Below are positions 1-8,341 of a DNA stretch of 64,000 nt, in pieces. The position numbers were made by a program, and so were the translations under genes. Positions within the stretch are counted from its first letter, which is position 1. The number at the start of each line of letters is the position of its first letter. The notes under the pieces are model-generated. The model was not told the origin of the DNA. It saw only the letters and a program-made list of their open reading frames with translations, and did no database searches. The stretch spans positions 124,001-188,000 of the forward strand of contig NZ_JAPWIJ010000002.1 of NCBI RefSeq assembly GCF_027270735.1. Reading direction: 5' to 3'. The stretch is from Rhodococcus ruber (GTDB lineage Bacteria > Actinomycetota > Actinomycetes > Mycobacteriales > Mycobacteriaceae).

Positions 1-1184
1 ATCGGTGCCGCCACCGCCGCGCGCAAGGCCAGCGAGGTTCGCCTCTCGATGCGCCCCACGGCGTCGGCGGCCCACCCCGAAATCCCCGTGCCCGACGCCA
101 CCCCTGGAAACAGTGCGTAGATTCTCTCGCCGATAGTGGTGACCAGAGAATCGCGTCGAAAGGCGCTGGCGTGCAACCTGATCGCCGGTGCCAGTGCGCC
201 TGTGTCGAATTCTCCGCACGACGCGAATCCGACGACCGCCGACGATCCGGTGGCGGGGATCGACAGCGCAGATGCCAGCGACGGGACGTCCACTCCGCCG
301 CCTCTGGCCCCGAGCAGTCGTTGGATCTGCAGAGTCTCGTTGGTCGGGGCGTTCGCGATGCGAGTGATCAACCGTGCCGCGACAGCCGAAGCTCCCCGGA
401 GCACACCGTCGGCCTCGTCGGCGAGCGGAATGGCACCCTCCTGCACCCAGATGGTTCCGAGAGTTGTCGGGCTACCGGATATTCGGCGTATCCCCACGGC
501 GAGGCGTCGTCGAATTCCGAGTTCGTGATCGGCGGGTACGTCGATGACGTCGTCGGTGCGCCGGAGGCGATCGAACACACCACGCTCGTGCAGCCCGCGT
601 AGGTAGTCGGCCGGGCCTTCGCGCCCGAGGATCGACAGCGTTCTCAACTCGTCGGCCGCGTCGTCCGATGCCGAATACGCCAACACGTGTGAGCGCTCGT
701 CCTCGATGCTCACCATGCCCTTCGTCAGCGACGCCACCGTCTGCGCGAGTTCGTACAGATCGGTGTCGGCTCCGAATGTCCCGTCGTCCGGACTGTGCGA
801 CCGCACCTGGTCGAGAACTCCTCGCGTCATCGACAACAGCAGCTCCCAGCGCGTCTGTCGGTGTACGGCAACCAAGGCGATACCGGTCTCGCGCGCACCA
901 TGGGTCAGGGCAGCCGAGTCGGCCACCTTGGTCAACACCGCACGCGGCCTGTCGGCGGCGGCACGCAGAGCAAGATCGTCGAACCACCGCACCACGTCGG
1001 CCTCGGTCACCCCCACCAACAGCGTCAGATCGGCGGACGCCCCCGGCGGCAGACGCAGGTCGTCGGCGTCGAGCAACGCAACGGACTCGACGGTCATGTC
1101 GATCCCTGCGGGCGCGACCACGAGTTCGACGACAGCGCTGTGCAGAGATGTCAGTAGCGATCGCAGCGACACGGCATTGGCCAT
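1..1184 (-). CDS. pruC: PucR-family regulator of proline catabolism (3' end outside window)
   Basis: The reading frame runs from an ATG at 1184 to the window edge without a stop, giving at least 394 residues. The N-terminal part resembles the PucR N-terminal domain (a stretch around RPRAVLTKVAD, residues 80-90, followed by a GIALV...WELLLS block). The PucR-type C-terminal helix-turn-helix should lie beyond position 1. The gene is divergent from pruA-pruB with a 99-bp gap. This is the arrangement of PruC (Rv1186c) beside pruA/pruB in Mycobacterium tuberculosis, where it activates proline use. By position and family I infer the same role here. The DNA-binding end is not visible, so the symbol rests mainly on synteny. 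Confidence 0.8.
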   Translation of the reverse strand, partial: MANAVSLRSLLTSLHSAVVELVVAPAGIDMTVESVALLDADDLRLPPGASADLTLLVGVTEADVVRWFDDLALRAAADRPRAVLTKVADSAALTHGARETGIALVAVHRQTRWELLLSMTRGVLDQVRSHSPDDGTFGADTDLYELAQTVASLTKGMVSIEDERSHVLAYSASDDAADELRTLSILGREGPADYLRGLHERGVFDRLRRTDDVIDVPADHELGIRRRLAVGIRRISGSPTTLGTIWVQEGAIPLADEADGVLRGASAVAARLITRIANAPTNETLQIQRLLGARGGGVDVPSLASALSIPATGSSAVVGFASCGEFDTGALAPAIRLHASAFRRDSLVTTIGERIYALFPGVASGTGISGWAADAVGRIERRTSLALRAAVAAP

Positions 1185-1283
1185 ACGGACAAGTACACCA
1201 CAGATTCTTTGGCCGATGAGCTGATTGAACGGCCCCGGAATCGGACTTCAATGGCCACCACACAGCGAAGACGAGGAGCAGCT

Positions 1284-2933
1284 ATGGACGCCGTCACATC
1301 AGTTCCCACCCCCACCAACGAGCCGGTCAACACCTACGCGCCGGGGAGCGCCGAACGTGCCCGCCTACGGACCCACCTGACCGAGCTCCGGACATCGCCC
1401 GTCGAGATCCACCAGGTCATCGGCGGTGTTCATCGTGTTGCCGACGGCGCTGTCGAGAATGTCGTCGAACCCCACCGGCATGCGTCGATCATCGGCAGCT
1501 TCACCGGTGCCGGCCATCAGGATGTTCGCGACGCCATCGATGCCGCCAGTGCTGCAGCCCCGATGTGGCGCGATCTCCCGTTCGACGAGCGCGCCGCCGT
1601 CTTCCTGCGAGCAGCCGATCTACTGTCCGGGCCATGGCGCGAAAAGATAGCTGCTGCAACGATGCTCGGCCAGTCCAAGTCGGCCTACCAGGCCGAGATA
1701 GACGCACCGTGCGAGTTGATCGACTTCTGGCGATTCAACGTGACCTTCGCCCGGCAGATACTCGCCGAGCAGCCGGTATCGGCACCGGGAGTGTGGAATC
1801 GCGTCGAATACCGGCCGCTCGAAGGCTTCGTTTATGCCATCACCCCGTTCAATTTCACCGCCATTGCGGGCAACCTGCCCACCGCGCCCGCGCTGATGGG
1901 CAATACCGTGCTGTGGAAGCCCTCCCCCACCCAGGCCGTGGCCGCATACCTGACGCTGCAGCTCCTCGAAGCCGCCGGTCTGCCACCGGGTGTGATCAAC
2001 CTGGTCCTGGGCGACGGACCGATGGTGTCCGAAGTGGCCCTTGCCGATCCACGACTGGCGGGCATCCACTTCACCGGATCCACCGCGACGTTCCAAACGC
2101 TGTGGCGCGAGGTGGGAAACAACATCTCGAACTACCACTCGTACCCCCGGCTGGTCGGCGAGACCGGCGGCAAGGACTTCATCGTCGCGCACAGCTCCGC
2201 TGATCCGGACGTGTTGACCACGGCCATGATTCGTGGCGCCTTCGACTTCCAGGGACAGAAGTGCTCGGCCGCGTCTCGGGCCTTCGTTCCGAAATCGTTG
2301 TGGGCAACGATGGGCGAGACGTTCATCGAACAAGTGTCGGCGTTGAAGTACGGCGACGTGACCGACCTTTCGAGCTACGGCGGGGCCGTCATCGACCGAA
2401 AGGCGTTCGACCGCAACGCAGCTGCACTCGATCGAGCGAAATCCGTGCCCAGCCTGACCATCGCCGCCGGTGGAACCTGCGACGATTCCGAGGGCTACTT
2501 CGTCTCCCCCACCGTTCTCCTCGGCGACGACCCGACCGACGAGGCCTTCACCACCGAGTACTTCGGGCCGATCCTGGCCGTGCACGTCTACGACGACAGC
2601 AAGCCCGATGCCTACGCCGACACTCTGCGCACCGTCGACACCGGATCGAAGTACGCACTGACCGGTGCGGTCATCGCCACCGACCGCATTGCCGTCGAAC
2701 AGGCCCATGCCGCACTGAGATTCGCAGCCGGGAACTTCTACGTCAACGACAAGCCGACCGGTGCGGTGGTGGGCCAGCAACCGTTCGGCGGGGCCCGGGC
2801 CTCGGGAACGAACGACAAAGCCGGCTCACCGCAGAACCTGCTGCGCTGGACCTCGGCCCGCACCGTGAAGGAAACGTTCGTCCCGCCGACCACCCACGGC
2901 TACCCACATCAGGAAGGTGAGGGCACGCGATGA
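1284..2933 (+). CDS. pruA: L-glutamate gamma-semialdehyde (P5C) dehydrogenase
   Basis: This aldehyde dehydrogenase oxidises 1-pyrroline-5-carboxylate/glutamate semialdehyde to glutamate with NAD+, the second step of proline catabolism. The 549-residue protein has the family hallmarks: PFNFTAIAGNLPTAP near the N-terminal third, the general base Glu293 in VGETGGKDF and the nucleophile Cys327 in GQKCSAASR. The ATG at 1284 is chosen because GAGGAG (1273-1278) lies five bases upstream; an in-frame ATG at 1209 has no such site and would add 25 unlikely residues. The stop overlaps the pruB start (ATGA at 2930-2933), so the two are translationally coupled. Length and motifs fit monofunctional actinobacterial PruA rather than fused PutA. 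Confidence 0.95.
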   Translation: MDAVTSVPTPTNEPVNTYAPGSAERARLRTHLTELRTSPVEIHQVIGGVHRVADGAVENVVEPHRHASIIGSFTGAGHQDVRDAIDAASAAAPMWRDLPFDERAAVFLRAADLLSGPWREKIAAATMLGQSKSAYQAEIDAPCELIDFWRFNVTFARQILAEQPVSAPGVWNRVEYRPLEGFVYAITPFNFTAIAGNLPTAPALMGNTVLWKPSPTQAVAAYLTLQLLEAAGLPPGVINLVLGDGPMVSEVALADPRLAGIHFTGSTATFQTLWREVGNNISNYHSYPRLVGETGGKDFIVAHSSADPDVLTTAMIRGAFDFQGQKCSAASRAFVPKSLWATMGETFIEQVSALKYGDVTDLSSYGGAVIDRKAFDRNAAALDRAKSVPSLTIAAGGTCDDSEGYFVSPTVLLGDDPTDEAFTTEYFGPILAVHVYDDSKPDAYADTLRTVDTGSKYALTGAVIATDRIAVEQAHAALRFAAGNFYVNDKPTGAVVGQQPFGGARASGTNDKAGSPQNLLRWTSARTVKETFVPPTTHGYPHQEGEGTR

Positions 2934-3874
2934 CCACCCTGCTGAACAATCCCCTCCGGCCTGCGCTGCTGGCGGCCGCACGATCGCCCAAACTGCAGGC
3001 GACGGTGACGCGAATGCGCGCCACCCGCGCTCTCGTCGACCGCTTCGTGGCGGGGGAATCGGAGCCCGCGGCCGTCACCGCTGTGGACTCCCTGCTGGCC
3101 TCGGGTCGGTTCGTGTCCGTGGACTATCTCGGCGAGGACACCACCGACCGAGCCCAGGCGAACGCGACCGTCGAGTCTTATCTGTCTCTGATAGAGCGCT
3201 TTTCGTCCCGGCGGAGCAACACCAACGCGCTGGAGGTCTCGCTCAAACTCTCGGCACTCGGTCAAGGAATCGATCGAGATCTCGCACTCGAGAACGCGAG
3301 GAGGATCTGCCTCGCGGCCGAAGCAGCCGGAGTATGGGTGACGGTCGATGCCGAGGACCACACGACCACCGATTCGACACTGTCGATCGTGCGTGAACTC
3401 CGCGTCGATTTTCCCGATCTGGGCACGGTGTTGCAGGCGTACCTGAGGCGAACCGAAGCGGACTGCGCGGAATTGTCGGGGCCGAGATCTCGAATCCGAC
3501 TGTGCAAGGGCGCGTACAACGAACCGTCGTCGGTCGCGTTTCAGGGTGCACGGGAGGTGTCCGACTCCTACCTCCGGTGCCTGAAGATCCTGATGGACGG
3601 CCGCGGCTATCCGATGGTCGCCTCGCACGACCCGGAGATGATCGAGGCTGCCGAGACATTCGCGTCGGCCGCGGGCAGGTCGTCCGAGGATTTCGAGTTC
3701 CAGATGCTCTACGGCATCCGCGATCAGGAGCAAGTGCGGCTCGTCGACGCCGATCGACGCGTTCGGGTGTACGTGCCGTACGGAGAGCAGTGGTACGGCT
3801 ACTTCATGCGCAGGTTGGCCGAGCGCCCGGCCAACCTGATGTTCTTCGCGCGATCGTTGATCTCGCGCAAGTAG
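2930..3874 (+). CDS. pruB: Proline dehydrogenase
   Basis: This FAD-dependent enzyme oxidises L-proline to 1-pyrroline-5-carboxylate, feeding PruA. At 314 residues it has the size of monofunctional actinobacterial/Deinococcus proline dehydrogenases. It carries the conserved late-barrel segment ending in YGYFMRRLAERPANL (about residues 285-300), which in this family contributes the arginines that bind the proline carboxylate. It starts inside the pruA stop codon (ATGA), so stoichiometric expression is expected. The order regulator<-|->pruA-pruB matches the mycobacterial proline-utilisation locus. Confidence 0.95.
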   Translation: MTTLLNNPLRPALLAAARSPKLQATVTRMRATRALVDRFVAGESEPAAVTAVDSLLASGRFVSVDYLGEDTTDRAQANATVESYLSLIERFSSRRSNTNALEVSLKLSALGQGIDRDLALENARRICLAAEAAGVWVTVDAEDHTTTDSTLSIVRELRVDFPDLGTVLQAYLRRTEADCAELSGPRSRIRLCKGAYNEPSSVAFQGAREVSDSYLRCLKILMDGRGYPMVASHDPEMIEAAETFASAAGRSSEDFEFQMLYGIRDQEQVRLVDADRRVRVYVPYGEQWYGYFMRRLAERPANLMFFARSLISRK

Positions 3875-3944
3875 AGGGTTCGCCGAAGTACTCGATCGCC
3901 ACACACGTGGATTAGGTTGCGCGGCATCGGGGCATCCCGACGTC

Positions 3945-4133
3945 ATGGCAAACTACAGAGTTATCGATCCGCACGGAACCGTCGTCGACACCAAGGACAT
4001 TTCCAGTTCCGAGGATGCGCACGCCTGGTTCAAGGACAGCCGCGCAGACAACGAAGAGTTGGGCTGGCGACTGGAAGTGGAGCACGACGGCGAATGGGCG
4101 TTCTTCAGCGACTCAGAAGGAACCAAAGACTAG
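3945..4133 (+). CDS. Small acidic conserved-type protein of unknown function
   Basis: A 62-residue ORF, acidic and tryptophan-containing (AHAWFKDSRAD, LGWRLEVEHDGEW). It has no signal peptide and no membrane segment. It begins 70 bp after pruB and is followed by a strong hairpin at 4242-4271. The codon use is GC-rich at third positions like its neighbours, which supports a real gene. I do not recognise the family. The alternating hydrophobic/charged pattern suggests a small beta-rich fold. It could be read through from pruAB, but no function can be inferred from that. Confidence 0.65.
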   Translation: MANYRVIDPHGTVVDTKDISSSEDAHAWFKDSRADNEELGWRLEVEHDGEWAFFSDSEGTKD

Positions 4134-4241
4134 TTCGCCTGGGCTTGAACACATTCGGACGATCCTGCGCCTCGGCCATGCCGTCGGTCAGGGTCGTCCG
4201 TTCTGTGAATCGAGGTTGTGCAATCGAGGGCAGAACCAACA

Positions 4242-4271
4242 GTGGGCAGCCCCTGTACAGGAGCTGCCCAC
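4242..4271. terminator. Bidirectional intrinsic terminator
   Basis: Perfect 9-bp stem GTGGGCAGC (4242-4250) and GCTGCCCAC (4263-4271) around a 12-base segment that is itself partly self-complementary. It sits between the stops of the convergent 62-aa ORF and the STAS gene, as expected for a shared terminator. A short T-rich stretch follows on the + strand. Confidence 0.7.
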
Positions 4272-4303
4272 CTCTTGTCGCGGCGATTATCGCCGGAGTA
4301 CTT

Positions 4304-4702
4304 CTAGTCGCTCGACGGACGAGACGTCGGAACAGTGGCCTCGAGGTCTGCTACCCGGAGCAGACGCGAGACCGATCGTCCTGCGACGACCGACCAGGAC
4401 GCACCGATACCGGCCGTGTAGCCGCGGACTGCGTCGAAAACTGTGAGACCGGCGATGCCGAAGAAATCGACATCGGACAGGTCGAGGGTGACGTGCCGTT
4501 TGCTGGACACGCGGCTGCAGACGAAATCGGAAAACATCGGCGCGCTGCGCATGTCGATGTCGCCGTGGACGGCGACGACGAGCGAGCCGTCGGGGCCGTC
4601 GTGCGCGGTGAAGATTGCTCCGGTTGCTGCGACGGACACGGACTTCTCCGCGACAGTCACCGGGGTGATTCGAACTTTGTTGCCTGAAGATTCAACACTC
4701 AT
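4304..4702 (-). CDS. STAS-domain protein (anti-sigma factor antagonist-like) lacking the phospho-serine
   Basis: About 132 residues forming a single STAS domain: DIDMRSAPMFSDF followed by the strand-loop-helix DLSDVDFFGIAGLTVF. In SpoIIAA/RsbV antagonists the loop reads D-S-S-G with the second serine phosphorylated by the anti-sigma kinase. Here the equivalent is G-I-A-G, so the phosphoacceptor is alanine. I infer either a constitutively active antagonist or a STAS protein with another partner. The start is uncertain: ATG at 4702 is preceded by GGGA, ATG at 4714 is also possible, and the frame stays open to 4900. No cognate anti-sigma kinase lies nearby. Confidence 0.75.
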   Translation of the reverse strand: MSVESSGNKVRITPVTVAEKSVSVAATGAIFTAHDGPDGSLVVAVHGDIDMRSAPMFSDFVCSRVSSKRHVTLDLSDVDFFGIAGLTVFDAVRGYTAGIGASWSVVAGRSVSRLLRVADLEATVPTSRPSSD

Positions 4703-4918
4703 GGCAGATCCCATCGATCGGTCGAACTGAGGGGGAAACCGATTGACGCAGCGGGAGCAGAATAATGCCTGACCCGGACGCCGACTTCGCTGCGTTTCCC
4801 CGTGACCGGCTGTTAGCTCAACCTCGGCCAACCTTACGGCACTCGCAGGCTCGGAGTCCAGCATCGGCTCGAGCAGGCCGCCCACCAGCGGTTCGAACAT
4901 CGCACCCGGGCACGCGCC

Positions 4919-5398
4919 CTACGCTCGACTGCTGTTACCCAGGTCGGCGTGGTGTTCACGCATGGCACCGATGAGCGATTCGAACACCCGATGCGCGGCG
5001 GCCAGATCGGCATCGGGAAGGTCTGCCAGTGCGGCGCTGGTCCGCATTCCGAGGGGTCCGAAGAAGCCGCGAGCGACCTCCATCCCGTGCTCGTCGTACC
5101 GCAGAATCACTTTGCGTCTGTCGGATGCGTCCGATTCGCGTCGTATGTGACCCGAAGCGATCATGCGCTCGACGAGGTAGGTCATCGCCGCAGACGAGAG
5201 CCCCAACATCGTGCCGAGTTCACCTGCAGTGAGCGGTGCGCCCTCCACGTCCGCGACCATCACATGCAGCAGGGCACGAAAGTCGTTGGGCCGCAGGCTG
5301 TGCAGGGCCCCGAAAACCTGACCGATCTGCTCGGAGACCGAAGAAAGCGCTCGGAGATCCGCGGATATTGCGGATTCGAGGTGGTTTCGGTCGGTCAT
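4919..5398 (-). CDS. MarR-family transcriptional regulator
   Basis: A 159-residue winged-helix regulator. The recognition helix region is LTAGELGTMLGLSSAAMTYLVERM, followed by the wing HIRRESDASDRRKVILRYDEHG, which contains the D-x-R-D/S-R-R signature of MarR wings. It is divergent from an MmpL exporter gene, with an AT-rich imperfect palindrome (5457-5475) in the 88-bp gap. I infer that it represses the exporter-lipocalin operon and responds to a small, probably hydrophobic or phenolic ligand, as is usual for the family. The ligand cannot be read from the sequence. Confidence 0.88.
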   Translation of the reverse strand: MTDRNHLESAISADLRALSSVSEQIGQVFGALHSLRPNDFRALLHVMVADVEGAPLTAGELGTMLGLSSAAMTYLVERMIASGHIRRESDASDRRKVILRYDEHGMEVARGFFGPLGMRTSAALADLPDADLAAAHRVFESLIGAMREHHADLGNSSRA

Positions 5399-5456
5399 GT
5401 CGGTGGTAACTCCTTCGCCGCGGTCATCGTCAGACTACTGCCCGCAACAGGTTCAG

Positions 5457-5475
5457 TTGCTTAATATCTAAGTAA
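5457..5475. promoter_or_regulatory. Probable MarR operator
   Basis: The 19-bp imperfect palindrome TTGCTTAATATCTAAGTAA has perfect core arms CTTA/TAAG and flanking TT/AA. It is a conspicuous AT-rich island in GC-rich DNA between the divergent marR and mmpL genes, 12 bp before the mmpL start codon. Size, symmetry and location are typical of MarR binding sites. Binding is inferred. Confidence 0.6.
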
Positions 5476-5486
5476 ATGAGATTGTT

Positions 5487-7613
5487 TTGAGCGTGGACAG
5501 CACACGAACCGAGAACAACGCCGCGTGGGATCGCATCGCCGCAGCGGTGACGCACCGTCGATCATGGGCGATTGCGCTCGCGATCCTCGTACTGTCGGCC
5601 GCCGTCATGGGGCTCGTCGGAAGCAACGATTCGGCCGGCCAGTCACCGAATTCGCTGCCGACCTCCGCCGAGTCCTACCAGGTGGACCAGCTTCTGGCCG
5701 AGTTTCCGGACTCCGATACCGCCCCCGTGATCCTGGTTCTGAGCCGTACCGACGGCACAGACCTGACCCCGGCCGATATCGAGGCCGCTGCGGCCGCACA
5801 GACCCGACTGCTCGCCGTCGACCGTTCCGTGCCCGACGCGCCGGGACCCCCTCCGATCGTGGCACCCGACGGCAAGGCCGCGATCGCGCTCGTTCAGGTC
5901 GACTCCCAGCTGTCGGGCTTCACGCTGAACGAACTGATCACCGAGCTGCGGTCCGCCGCGACCGACGGCCTCGCACCGGACCTGCGCGCGCAGGTCACCG
6001 GCGGACCTGCCTTCGGTGCCGACATCGCGAACTCGTTCTCCGGAGCCAATTTCACTCTGCTCGCCGTCACCGCGCTCGTGGTGGCTGTCCTTCTCATCGT
6101 CACGTACCGATCACCGATCCTGTGGTTGGTGCCGCTGGCGGTCATCGGTTTCGCAGACCGGTTCGCCACTACCGTCGGCACGGCCCTGGCCGAGGTCACC
6201 GGCCTCTCGTTCGACGGTTCGACCTCGGGAATCACCAGCGTGCTGGTGTTCGGTGCCGGCACCAACTATGCGCTGCTGCTGATCTCCCGGTACCGCGAGG
6301 AATTGCGTCACGAGTCCGACCACCGCCTCGCCCTTCGTCAGGCCGTCCGGCAAGCCGGACCCGCGATCATCGCCAGCAATGCCACCGTGGTGCTCGCTCT
6401 GCTCACCCTCCTGTTGGCAATACTGCCGAGCACCCGCAGTCTGGGAGCGCTGGCCGCAGCCGGACTGGTCGTCGCAGCGGTGTTCGTCCTGTTCGTGCTG
6501 CCGCCACTGCTGGCGCTGTGCGGCCCGAAGCTGTTCTGGCCGTTCGTCCCCAAGCAATCGGATCGCGACACCACCACCGAAGGCGTGTGGCATTCGATCG
6601 CAGCAGGTGTCTCGCGGCGGCCGGTGGCAACGGCCTCGGTCACCATCGTCGCGCTACTGGCGTGCTGTGCAGCACTGTTCGGCGCTCGGATCGGACTCTC
6701 GCAAACCGAACAGTTCCGTGTCACCGCCGAATCCGTCGAAGGATTCGACACTCTCTCGCAACACTTTCCGGCCGGCTCGGCCGATCCGACGACAATTCTC
6801 GCGCCCACCACGAGCATCGATGAGGTAACAGGCATCGCCGAGGGCACGGACGGGGTCGTGTCGGTCGATCGTGTCGCCGATTCCGATACCGGACTGACCC
6901 GCCTGTCCGTAGTCACCGATGCAGCTCCCGCGTCCGACGCGTCGTTCACCGTGGTCGAAAGCCTCCGCTCTGCACTCGCCGGGGTGGACGACGCTCGAGT
7001 AGGCGGCAGTGACGCCAAGGCACTCGACACCACCGACGCCGCCGCTCGTGACCGTCTGGTGGTGATTCCCGCGATCCTCGCGGTGGTGCTCGCCGTACTT
7101 CTGATACTGCTACGAGCGGTGGTCGCACCGCTGATCCTGGTCGCGACAACGGTATTGAGTGCAGTGGCCGCCATCGGTATCGGTAGCTGGGTGAGCCTGC
7201 ACATCTTCGGATTCCCTGCGCTCGACGACAACACCCCGCTGTTCGCGTTCCTGTTCCTCGTTGCCCTGGGAGTGGACTACACGATCTTCCTGGTCACGCG
7301 TACCCGCGAGGAAACGCCGCGGCACGGCACCAGGGCTGCCATCGTGCGGGCGGTGTCGGCCACCGGCGGAGTCATCACCAGTGCGGGAATCGTCCTGGCA
7401 GCCGTATTCTGCGTACTCGGCGTCCTGCCGCTCATCACACTCACCCAGCTGGGCATCATCGTCGGTCTCGGCATTCTGCTCGATACCTTCGTGGTGCGCA
7501 CCGTCGTCATCCCCGCCCTGTTCACCCTCATCGGCCCGAGAATCTGGTGGCCGAACAGAATCGATTCCAGCGAGACCGCAACCACAACCGCAACACAAGG
7601 AGCGAATAGATGA
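5487..7613 (+). CDS. MMPL/RND-family lipid or hydrophobic-compound exporter
   Basis: 708 residues with the two-fold MMPL layout: an N-terminal membrane helix (about 30-50), a large extracytoplasmic loop (about 55-190), five helices, a second soluble loop (about 400-520) and six helices. The repeat signatures are FGAGTNYALLLISRYREEL in the first half and ALGVDYTIFLVTRTREE in the second. The first half has Asn where MmpL3-type proteins carry the proton-relay Asp-Tyr; the second half keeps Asp-Tyr. The called start is TTG (5487); GTG at 5493 is equally plausible. It overlaps the lipocalin gene by ATGA, and the divergent MarR probably controls both. The substrate is unknown. Confidence 0.87.
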   Translation: MSVDSTRTENNAAWDRIAAAVTHRRSWAIALAILVLSAAVMGLVGSNDSAGQSPNSLPTSAESYQVDQLLAEFPDSDTAPVILVLSRTDGTDLTPADIEAAAAAQTRLLAVDRSVPDAPGPPPIVAPDGKAAIALVQVDSQLSGFTLNELITELRSAATDGLAPDLRAQVTGGPAFGADIANSFSGANFTLLAVTALVVAVLLIVTYRSPILWLVPLAVIGFADRFATTVGTALAEVTGLSFDGSTSGITSVLVFGAGTNYALLLISRYREELRHESDHRLALRQAVRQAGPAIIASNATVVLALLTLLLAILPSTRSLGALAAAGLVVAAVFVLFVLPPLLALCGPKLFWPFVPKQSDRDTTTEGVWHSIAAGVSRRPVATASVTIVALLACCAALFGARIGLSQTEQFRVTAESVEGFDTLSQHFPAGSADPTTILAPTTSIDEVTGIAEGTDGVVSVDRVADSDTGLTRLSVVTDAAPASDASFTVVESLRSALAGVDDARVGGSDAKALDTTDAAARDRLVVIPAILAVVLAVLLILLRAVVAPLILVATTVLSAVAAIGIGSWVSLHIFGFPALDDNTPLFAFLFLVALGVDYTIFLVTRTREETPRHGTRAAIVRAVSATGGVITSAGIVLAAVFCVLGVLPLITLTQLGIIVGLGILLDTFVVRTVVIPALFTLIGPRIWWPNRIDSSETATTTATQGANR

Positions 7614-8239
7614 ACATCCGTACCGCACTGGGACGCACCGCAATTGCCGGAGTGTTCGCCGCAGGTGCCCTGCTCGCCGCTGCCCCGGCGCAGGCGCAGC
7701 CGGTCGGCCCGCTGGGATCGGTCGGCCTCGAACCGCTGGCTCCGATCCCGTCACTCGATGTCGAGCGTTACCTGGGCACTTGGAACCAGGTTGCCGCGGT
7801 GCCGCAGCCGTTCAACTTGATCTGCGCCCGCGACACCCAGGCGAACTACCAGATGATCGACGAATCCAACATTCGCGTCGAGAACACGTGCACCACCTGG
7901 ACGGGCCAGGAGAACCGCATCGTCGGCAACGCTCGGGTCAACGACACGGTCACCAAAGCCCAACTGCACGTGAGCTTCCCGGGAGTTCCCACGCAGGAAA
8001 GCCAGGAAGGGCCGACCAACTACATCGTGGCCTACATCGCCGACGACTACTCGTGGGCGTTCGTCGGAAGCCCCACCCGCACGTCCGGATTCGTGCTCAA
8101 GCGCACGCCCGACGTCAGCGTCGAGCAGTTCCGCGAGATCCGCAGCGTCGTCGAATCGCTGGGCTACGACTCGAACTTCATCACCACGACGCCCACGCCG
8201 GGCGGCGCAACGACGATTCAGCAGCTCTCGACCGTGTAG
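7610..8239 (+). CDS. Secreted lipocalin-family protein
   Basis: 209 residues. A Sec signal peptide (hydrophobic about 10-25, cleavage after AQA) is followed by the lipocalin signature YLGTWNQVAAVPQPFN (structurally conserved region 1, GxW) and the later beta-barrel segment with DYSWAFVGSP and FVLKRTPDVS. Lipocalins bind lipids or other hydrophobic ligands. The translational overlap (ATGA) with an MMPL exporter suggests the pair moves a hydrophobic molecule across or through the mycolate envelope. That coupling is inference from gene order. The C-terminal 25 residues, rich in Thr/Pro, look like an unstructured tail. Confidence 0.85.
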   Translation: MNIRTALGRTAIAGVFAAGALLAAAPAQAQPVGPLGSVGLEPLAPIPSLDVERYLGTWNQVAAVPQPFNLICARDTQANYQMIDESNIRVENTCTTWTGQENRIVGNARVNDTVTKAQLHVSFPGVPTQESQEGPTNYIVAYIADDYSWAFVGSPTRTSGFVLKRTPDVSVEQFREIRSVVESLGYDSNFITTTPTPGGATTIQQLSTV

Positions 8240-8251
8240 TGCGGCGGAGCC

Positions 8252-8332
8252 GCAGTGGCGTGGTTATGTGCCGCAGAGGGCACGCGGGAGTGGAGCCCGC
8301 GGAACGACCCAGAGACAGAACCACGCCACTGC
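8252..8332. repeat. Large intergenic palindrome, copy 1 (also likely terminator)
   Basis: A 14-bp perfect stem (GCAGTGGCGTGGTT at 8252-8265 with its complement at 8319-8332) encloses two smaller hairpins: GTGCC/GGCAC (8268-8283) and GCGGG/CCCGC (8284-8300). The result is a branched structure. It occupies the space between two convergent genes (lipocalin and FKBP-like lipoprotein). The outer arm is closely related to the palindrome at 17813-17862, which sits in the same context. Confidence 0.75.
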
Positions 8333-8341
8333 CGCAGGCAC

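Noticed and set aside
472..1263. 263-residue open frame on the minus strand over the pruC-like gene
   Set aside because: Arg-rich shadow of the real gene in another frame; the true frame runs 1184 to 1 and continues off the window, and shows PucR-family sequence.
4703..4918. Coding extension of the STAS gene to 4900 or remnant of another gene
   Set aside because: The extra residues are Arg/Pro-rich with no conserved pattern and no ribosome site; the gap looks like plain intergenic DNA.
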